The notes below the pieces were generated by a model. The model was given only the letters and a program-made list of their open reading frames with translations, ran no database searches and was not told where the DNA came from. The translations under genes and the position numbers were made by a program. Below are positions 6,251 through 10,659 of a DNA stretch of 10,659 bases, one piece after another. The DNA comes from Allobrachymonas sp. (GTDB lineage Bacteria > Pseudomonadota > Gammaproteobacteria > Burkholderiales > Burkholderiaceae_C), in the NCBI GenBank assembly GCA_017996515.1, contig JAGOGU010000034.1, positions 1 through 10,659 of the forward strand, given 5' to 3'. Each line of letters opens with the position of its first letter. Position 1 is the first letter of the stretch.

Positions 6251-7617
6251 ACCCATCACCCAGCTTGCGCCGCCGCCTGTTCCTTTCTTTAGGCGGCAGT
6301 TTATTGATGCTTTGGCTTCTCACAGCCATAGGCAGCGCCAGCCTGGCCTTGCACGAAATCAACGAATTGGCCGACAGCCAAATGGCACAACTGGCACGCA
6401 CCCTGCTGCAAACCACACGCGACTACCACCAATCTTCTGCAGGAGCCAACATCATGCCCTCGCCCCCGTTTCCAGGCAGCGGCTACGCAGAAGACAACAA
6501 CACGGGCTTTGCCATTTGGAACCCAAGCGGCAAGCGGATACTGGCTGATCGCCATGGGATGGAAATTCCTTACCAGACCACACCTGGCTTTACAAACAAC
6601 CATCCTATCTGGCGCGGCAACTCTTGGCGCTATCTGTACCTGCACGATGCTGAAACCGGGCATACAGTCGCTGTTACCCAGCGCCAGAAAGAAAGGTTGG
6701 CCATACTGGCCAGTGCCCTGTCCCTGCAATTGGGACTCACATTGCTGTCTCTGCCCTTATTGGCTCTGCTGCTGAGCCGCGGCATTCGTCGCGGGCTACT
6801 ACCACTCACCCGTCTAAGCACTGATCTGCATAACCGCGACGCCAATAACCTGTACCCTTTGCCAGAGCAAGTGCCTGCTGAAACTCTGCCATTCATCCAA
6901 TCTTTAAATCGTCTGTTTGCCCGCCTAGCAGATGCCCTTGTACGGGAGCGCCGCTTTACCGCCGACGCCGCCCACGAACTGCGCAGCCCACTGGCTGCGC
7001 TCAAAGTACAAACCGACGTATTAGCCATCACCGAAGACGCTGACGAACAGCAACACCACCTGCATCACATCACCCGCAGCATTGAACGCACCCAACGCCT
7101 GGTGGACCAGCTGCTGGTTCTCGCGCGCCTGGACCCCTTGCAGCAGCTGCCAGAAACCATGCCTTTGAACTGGCTTGCACTGACCGAACAAGCCTTGACC
7201 CATGCCAACCGACAGGCGCGGGAAAAACGCATCCGACTCATTCTGGAAACCCCAGGGGCAGCAGAAAATCTGCCAACCCATGGCAACCCTACGCTGCTGG
7301 AATTGATGCTGCGCAACTTACTGGATAACGCCATTCGCTACAGCCCGGAAAACAGCTCATTGACTGTGCAGGTTGCAACTGACCGTATCGCCGTTTGCGA
7401 CCAAGGGCCAGGTATTGCCGCAGAGCATCTGCCGCATATCCGCGAACGTTTTTATCGCCCAGCCGGACAAAATGAACAGGGCAGTGGATTGGGTCTTTCT
7501 ATTGTGGAGCGAATAGCTACTCTGCATGGTTTACAGCTGGATCTGCTCAACCACACTCCCCATGGCCTGTGCGCCGTTTTAACGCCAATCCACCGCCACA
7601 CTTCGGCATCGCCATAA
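6247..7617 (+). CDS. qseC: Sensor histidine kinase, QseC/PmrB subfamily
   Basis: A 456-residue inner-membrane kinase, the partner of the upstream regulator. It starts at a GTG whose GTGA overlaps the regulator stop. Membrane span 1 is at about 11-33, the periplasmic sensor at about 34-150, and span 2 at about 151-177. A HAMP-like linker follows, then the dimerisation domain RRFTADAAHELRSPLAALK with phosphorylated His243. The ATPase domain has the N box LRNLLDNAIRYSP (Asn357, Asn361), G1 DQGPGIA (from Asp385), an F/G2 region RFYRPAGQ and GSGLGLSIVERIA. The sensor region (GFAIWNPSGKRILADRHG, then IPYQTTPGF) and the HAMP to H-box stretch closely track E. coli QseC. The ligand cannot be told from sequence; iron, catecholamine-like signals and pH are those reported in relatives. 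No clear terminator follows its stop. Confidence 0.94.
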   Translation: MNPSPSLRRRLFLSLGGSLLMLWLLTAIGSASLALHEINELADSQMAQLARTLLQTTRDYHQSSAGANIMPSPPFPGSGYAEDNNTGFAIWNPSGKRILADRHGMEIPYQTTPGFTNNHPIWRGNSWRYLYLHDAETGHTVAVTQRQKERLAILASALSLQLGLTLLSLPLLALLLSRGIRRGLLPLTRLSTDLHNRDANNLYPLPEQVPAETLPFIQSLNRLFARLADALVRERRFTADAAHELRSPLAALKVQTDVLAITEDADEQQHHLHHITRSIERTQRLVDQLLVLARLDPLQQLPETMPLNWLALTEQALTHANRQAREKRIRLILETPGAAENLPTHGNPTLLELMLRNLLDNAIRYSPENSSLTVQVATDRIAVCDQGPGIAAEHLPHIRERFYRPAGQNEQGSGLGLSIVERIATLHGLQLDLLNHTPHGLCAVLTPIHRHTSASP

Positions 7618-7643
7618 AGCGGCAAAAGCACCACCGCTGCGGT

Positions 7644-7715
7644 TTGGTACAAAATTTCCAGCTTCCACTTGCCCGAAAGCAGCCCGAATGCGCGGCGCAT
7701 GTCATCTTCAGTCGA
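7644..7715 (-). pseudogene. Possible remnant of an HxlR-type transcription regulator
   Basis: On the minus strand a short frame reads EDDMRRAFGLLSGKWKLEIL. This resembles the start of the winged-helix domain of HxlR-family regulators, where a hydrophobic helix is followed by GGKWKLxIL. Nothing after residue Q19 of this stretch looks like the family (no RFxELRR or wing), and a stop codon lies 12 codons upstream of its ATG in the same frame. If real it is a frameshifted, truncated leftover of about 24 codons. The match is too short to exclude chance. The spacer around it (7618-7892, 275 bases) holds no other gene I can support. Confidence 0.3.
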
Positions 7716-7877
7716 ACGTCCCGTTCTTTAGGTACAAGCCGTCGCCCACAGACCAGTAGCCAATGCATCGCATCATCCGGCGTACCACCCCAACCGAACG
7801 CGAACGAAAAGTGATAGGTATTGGGTTCTTTCGCCTAGTGCCAGCCCGTAAAATCGCCTCAGTTTATCTCGACGTCT

Positions 7878-7883
7878 TATAAA
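7878..7883 (+). promoter_or_regulatory. Candidate -10 box for the GNAT gene (leaderless transcript possible)
   Basis: TATAAA stands in the AT-rich stretch directly before the GNAT start. A start site seven bases on would be around 7890, only about three bases before the ATG, implying a leaderless or nearly leaderless message. No convincing -35 box is seen at the right distance. Confidence 0.25.
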
Positions 7884-7892
7884 TTTTTTACC

Positions 7893-8381
7893 ATGAATAT
7901 TTCCACCATCGTCCGCCGCGTGGATTACCAGAATCCGCGCGATGCAGAAGCGCTCGTCATGCTGCTCAACGCCTATGCGCAAGACCCCATGGGCGGGCAA
8001 GAGGCTTTGCCTGCGCAAACGGCAGCCACGCTCTGCCAGCGGCTGGCGCATTTTCCGGGCGCAGTCAGTTGGATCGCCTGGGCGGGCGAAGAGCCTGTGG
8101 GGCTGCTCAACAGCTTCATGGGCTTTTCTACCTTCAAGGCCAGGCCGCTGCTGAATGTGCACGATATTGCCGTACTGCCTGCCTGGCGCGGGCAGGGCAT
8201 CGCCCAGCAATTGCTGGCTGCGGCCGAAGCACATGCGCGCGCGCAGGGTTGCTGCAAGCTGACGCTGGAAGTGCTCTCCAACAACACACGCGCCCAACAT
8301 GCCTACGAGCGTTTTGGCTTTACGCTGTACACGCTGGATGCCGACCAAGGGCATGCGCTGTTCATGCAGAAGTGGCTATAG
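7893..8381 (+). CDS. GNAT-family N-acetyltransferase
   Basis: A 162-residue cytoplasmic protein of normal GNAT length. Acetyl-CoA binding motif A is clear: LNVHDIAVLPAWRGQGIAQQLL (87-108), with the pyrophosphate-binding RGQGIA at about 99-104. The next helix and strand, AEAHARAQGCCKLTLEVLSNN, and the closing NTRAQHAYERFGF (motif B, Tyr at about 137) also fit. The N-terminal part, with AQDPMGGQEALP (29-40), is the acceptor-side region. The substrate cannot be deduced; small-molecule amine or protein N-acetylation are both possible. It has its own transcription unit: the kinase ends 275 bases upstream and a terminator-like structure follows 30 bases downstream. The upstream sequence is ATTTTTTACC with no Shine-Dalgarno motif. 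Confidence 0.88.
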   Translation: MNISTIVRRVDYQNPRDAEALVMLLNAYAQDPMGGQEALPAQTAATLCQRLAHFPGAVSWIAWAGEEPVGLLNSFMGFSTFKARPLLNVHDIAVLPAWRGQGIAQQLLAAAEAHARAQGCCKLTLEVLSNNTRAQHAYERFGFTLYTLDADQGHALFMQKWL

Positions 8382-8398
8382 GCGCTCGGCCTCTTGTC

Positions 8399-8426
8399 TT
8401 GACATCTTGGCAGGCAGGTATAAAAG
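8399..8426 (+). promoter_or_regulatory. Candidate sigma-70 promoter upstream of mrpA
   Basis: A perfect TTGACA (8399-8404) is followed by TATAAA after 14 bases or TAAAAG after 16. Spacing is short of the ideal 17, so strength is uncertain. A start site near 8431-8433 would give mrpA a leader of about 200 bases. It overlaps the left arm of the terminator-like structure. Confidence 0.35.
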
Positions 8427-8470
8427 GGGGCACCTTTGCGCTCCAACTGCCTGATTTTTGCGGTTTTTTT
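8411..8470 (+). terminator. Probable branched intrinsic terminator of the GNAT gene
   Basis: CAGGCAG (8411-8417) pairs with CTGCCTG (8447-8453) and is followed by ATTTTTGCGG then seven T. Within the loop AAAGG (8423-8427) pairs with CCTTT (8433-8437). It begins 30 bases after the GNAT stop. The position, GC-containing stem and T-rich tail support termination. The 29-base loop lowers certainty. Confidence 0.5.
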
Positions 8471-8531
8471 GCTGGGTGAAGCGCCTGTTTCACGCTGGCT
8501 TGCGGCCGTTTTTTATTAAAATGTACACAAT

Positions 8532-8546
8532 GGCTTGCACCAAGCC
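8532..8546 (+). other. Small hairpin in the mrpA leader
   Basis: GGCTTG-CAC-CAAGCC is a perfect 6-bp hairpin with a 3-base loop, about 90 bases before the mrpA start and without a T-run after it. The rest of the gap 8471-8633 contains T-rich tracts and a TAAAAT (8517-8522) that could be another -10 box, but nothing I can assign. Confidence 0.3.
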
Positions 8547-8633
8547 CTGTGAACATGCTGGCTTGGACTTTGCCACTGCGTTTTTTGCAGAATTGCTCCC
8601 TTTCAGCCACCCCATACCCATCCATCCTGTCGC

Positions 8634-10659
8634 ATGACCCTGCTGATTCTGCTGGCGCTGCCCTTCATCGGCAGCATTGGTGCAGCCTTGCTGCCCACCC
8701 ATGCCCGTAACACCGCCGCCAGTTGGGCGGCCGTGGTGGCGTTGGCCTGCCTGGGGCTGGTGGCGTGGACCTGGCCCGAGCTACAAGCCGGCACCGTCTT
8801 GCGGTACGAGCAACGCTGGCTGCCCGAAGCGGGGCTCAACTTCATTTTGCGGCTGGATGGCTTTGCCTGGCTGTTTGCCCTGCTGATTACGGGCATTGGC
8901 CTGCTGGTGACGATTTATGCGCGCTACTACATGTCACCCGAAGACCCGGTGCCGCGCTTTTTTTCGTTTTTGCTGGCCTTTATGGGCGCCATGATTGGCG
9001 TGGTGACTGCGGGCAATCTGGTGCAACTGGTGTTTTTCTGGGAGCTGACCAGCCTGTTCTCGTTCATGCTGATCGGCTATTGGCACCACCGCAAAGACGC
9101 CCGGCGCGGCGCGCGTACGGCGCTGACCGTAACAGGCGCGGGCGGGCTGGCCATGTTGGGTGGCGTCGTTCTGCTGGGCCATATCGTGGGCAGCTACGAT
9201 CTGGATGTGGTGCTCAAGGCCGGCGACAAGGTGCGTGCCAGCGCCCTGTACACGCCCATGCTGGTGCTGGTGCTGCTGGGCGCGCTGACCAAAAGCGCGC
9301 AGTTCCCCTTCCATTTCTGGCTGCCACGCGCCATGGCAGCGCCCACGCCCGTTTCGAGCTATCTGCATTCGGCCACCATGGTCAAGGCCGGTGTTTTTTT
9401 GCTGGCGCGGTTCTGGCCCGTGCTGTCGGGCACGCAAGAATGGTTCTGGATTGTCAGCAGCCTGGGGCTGATCACGCTGGTGATTGGCGCTTATTTCGCC
9501 ATGCTCCAGTACGACCTCAAGGCGCTGTTGGCTTATTCCACCATCAGTCATTTGGGGCTGATTACGCTGCTGCTGGGCTTGAACAGCCGCATGGCCGCCG
9601 TGGCGGCGGTATTCCACATCCTCAACCATGCCACGTTCAAAGCCTCGCTGTTCATGGCCACAGGCATCATCGATCACGAAACCGGCACGCGCGACATTCG
9701 CCGCTTGAGCGGCCTGATGCGCGACATGCCCATCACCGGCACGCTGGCACTGGTGGCCAGCGCCGCCATGGCCGGGGTGCCGCTGCTCAACGGTTTTTTG
9801 TCCAAAGAGATGTTCTTTGCCGAAACGGTGTACCTGGAGTCGCAACGTTGGGTTGAGCTGGTTTTACCCGTGGCCGCGCTGACTGCGTCGATGTTTGCCA
9901 CGGCTTATTCTCTGCGCTTCACGGTGGATGTTTTCTTCGGCCCGCGTTCCGACAATCTGCCGCGCGCCCCGCACGAGCCCGTGCCTTGGATGCGCCTGCC
10001 TATCGATATGCTGGTGCTTTTGTGCCTGGCCGTAGGCGTGGCGCCGCAGTGGACGGTAGGCTCTTTGCTGGCCATGGCCGCCAGCCCGGTGGTAGATGGC
10101 AATATGCCCAGCTACAGCCTGGCCGTTTGGCACGGTATCAACAAGCCGCTCATCATGAGTGCGCTGGCCATGGTGGGCGGCTCGGCTCTGTATCTGATGC
10201 TGCGCAAAGCGCTGGCCGAAGATCGTCTGCAAGCGTATTTTCCGCAGCAGCTGCGTCTGGATGCCCAGCAAACCTTCAACGGCGTGCTGGCGCGTATTTC
10301 GCTGCTGGCGCGCTGGTTGCAGCGCAAGCTGTTCACACAGCGCCTGCAACCACAGGTGTTTCTGTTTCTGCTGGCCAGCCTGACCGTGGCCGCCGCCTCG
10401 CTGTGGACTGCCGGGCTGAGCCGGGGCGCACGTGTGCCAGTTGCCGCCAGTTGGGAGTTTGCACTGGTCTGGGTCGTGGGCGCCATCTGCGCCATTGCAG
10501 CTGCCTGGCAGGCCAAATTTCACCGTCTGGCCGCTTTCATTCTGATGAGCGGCACGGGTCTGGCCACGGCATTGACCTTTGTCTGGTTTTCTGCCCCCGA
10601 TCTGGCGCTGACGCAGTTGGCCGTCGAAATCGTTACCACCATCCTCTTTCTGTTGGGAT
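8634..10659 (+). CDS. mrpA: Mrp/Pha-type monovalent cation/H+ antiporter subunit A (partial, 3' end missing)
   Basis: The frame is open from the ATG at 8634 to the right edge (675 codons). MrpA is the largest subunit of the six- or seven-subunit inner-membrane Na+(K+)/H+ antiporter and is homologous to NuoL of complex I. Proton-path residues of the family are visible. Glu137 lies in FFWELTSLFSFML. Lys220 and His227 lie in GALTKSAQFPFHFWLPRAM. Lys251 lies in ATMVKAGVFLLAR, followed by LKALLAYSTISHLGLI and HILNHATFKASLFMATG. The last visible residues (SAPDLALTQLAVEIVTT) belong to the C-terminal extension that leads into the MrpB-like domain of the long PhaAB-type form, which usually totals around 950 residues. 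The start is chosen by the MTLLILLALPFIGS beginning; no Shine-Dalgarno sequence precedes it. The other mrp genes should follow off the edge. Known roles are Na+ and alkali tolerance and pH homeostasis. Confidence 0.94.
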   Translation, partial: MTLLILLALPFIGSIGAALLPTHARNTAASWAAVVALACLGLVAWTWPELQAGTVLRYEQRWLPEAGLNFILRLDGFAWLFALLITGIGLLVTIYARYYMSPEDPVPRFFSFLLAFMGAMIGVVTAGNLVQLVFFWELTSLFSFMLIGYWHHRKDARRGARTALTVTGAGGLAMLGGVVLLGHIVGSYDLDVVLKAGDKVRASALYTPMLVLVLLGALTKSAQFPFHFWLPRAMAAPTPVSSYLHSATMVKAGVFLLARFWPVLSGTQEWFWIVSSLGLITLVIGAYFAMLQYDLKALLAYSTISHLGLITLLLGLNSRMAAVAAVFHILNHATFKASLFMATGIIDHETGTRDIRRLSGLMRDMPITGTLALVASAAMAGVPLLNGFLSKEMFFAETVYLESQRWVELVLPVAALTASMFATAYSLRFTVDVFFGPRSDNLPRAPHEPVPWMRLPIDMLVLLCLAVGVAPQWTVGSLLAMAASPVVDGNMPSYSLAVWHGINKPLIMSALAMVGGSALYLMLRKALAEDRLQAYFPQQLRLDAQQTFNGVLARISLLARWLQRKLFTQRLQPQVFLFLLASLTVAAASLWTAGLSRGARVPVAASWEFALVWVVGAICAIAAAWQAKFHRLAAFILMSGTGLATALTFVWFSAPDLALTQLAVEIVTTILFLLG

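Noticed and set aside
7615-7645. Terminator after the histidine kinase gene
   Set aside because: Only short imperfect pairings (AGCGG/CCGCT, ACCGC/GCGGT) are present, and no T-run follows.
7773-8354. 193-codon minus-strand frame
   Set aside because: Antisense to the GNAT gene, which has a clear acetyl-CoA motif; no domain seen in the reverse frame.
8362-8625. 87-codon minus-strand frame in the gap before mrpA
   Set aside because: No recognisable motif, no ribosome binding site, and it overlaps the terminator-like structure and GNAT end.
8934-9845. 303-codon minus-strand frame, Gln/His-rich
   Set aside because: Antisense shadow of mrpA with no recognisable domain.
8723-9856. 377-codon plus-strand frame
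   Set aside because: It is a +1/+2 shadow inside mrpA, whose own frame contains all the family residues and stays open to the edge.

Overview
This is a chromosomal-type window from a Gram-negative bacterium, most likely a betaproteobacterium of the order Burkholderiales. That placement is an inference from the moderately high GC, the family-level look of the proteins and the lipid A and ubiquinone functions. I cannot name a genus. There are no tRNA or rRNA genes, no insertion sequence and no CRISPR array.

Left block (1-3625, all on the minus strand). Reading in the direction of transcription: a SulP-family anion transporter with a C-terminal STAS domain, then a 128-base gap with two stem-loops, then thiM (hydroxyethylthiazole kinase, thiamine salvage). 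Next comes a four-helix membrane protein of unknown function that overlaps thiM by 11 bases and the following gene by 23. The last gene is ubiU, the U32-family iron-sulfur protein of O2-independent ubiquinone hydroxylation, cut by the left edge. The overlaps indicate that thiM, the unknown gene and ubiU are co-transcribed.

Central block (about 3.7-7.6 kb) is a lipid A modification module. eptA (phosphoethanolamine-lipid A transferase, MCR/EptA family) is on the minus strand. It diverges from a qseB/pmrA-type response regulator and a qseC/pmrB-type histidine kinase on the plus strand, which overlap by 4 bases. Between them lies a clean direct repeat, CTTAAG-N5-CTTAAT read toward eptA. This is the form of the binding site of PmrA/QseB regulators, so the pair very probably controls eptA and perhaps itself. 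By eye this block is less GC-rich than its flanks.

Right block (7.6-10.66 kb, plus strand). A 275-base spacer holds a short, broken reading frame resembling an HxlR-type regulator. A GNAT acetyltransferase follows, then a branched terminator-like structure overlapping a promoter-like sequence. Last is the start of a large mrpA/phaA-type gene, subunit A of an Mrp multisubunit Na+(K+)/H+ antiporter, which runs off the right edge.

No obviously new defence or mobile system is visible. The points most worth following up are the unknown membrane protein wedged by overlaps between thiM and ubiU, and the self-contained eptA-qseBC module with its predicted operator.
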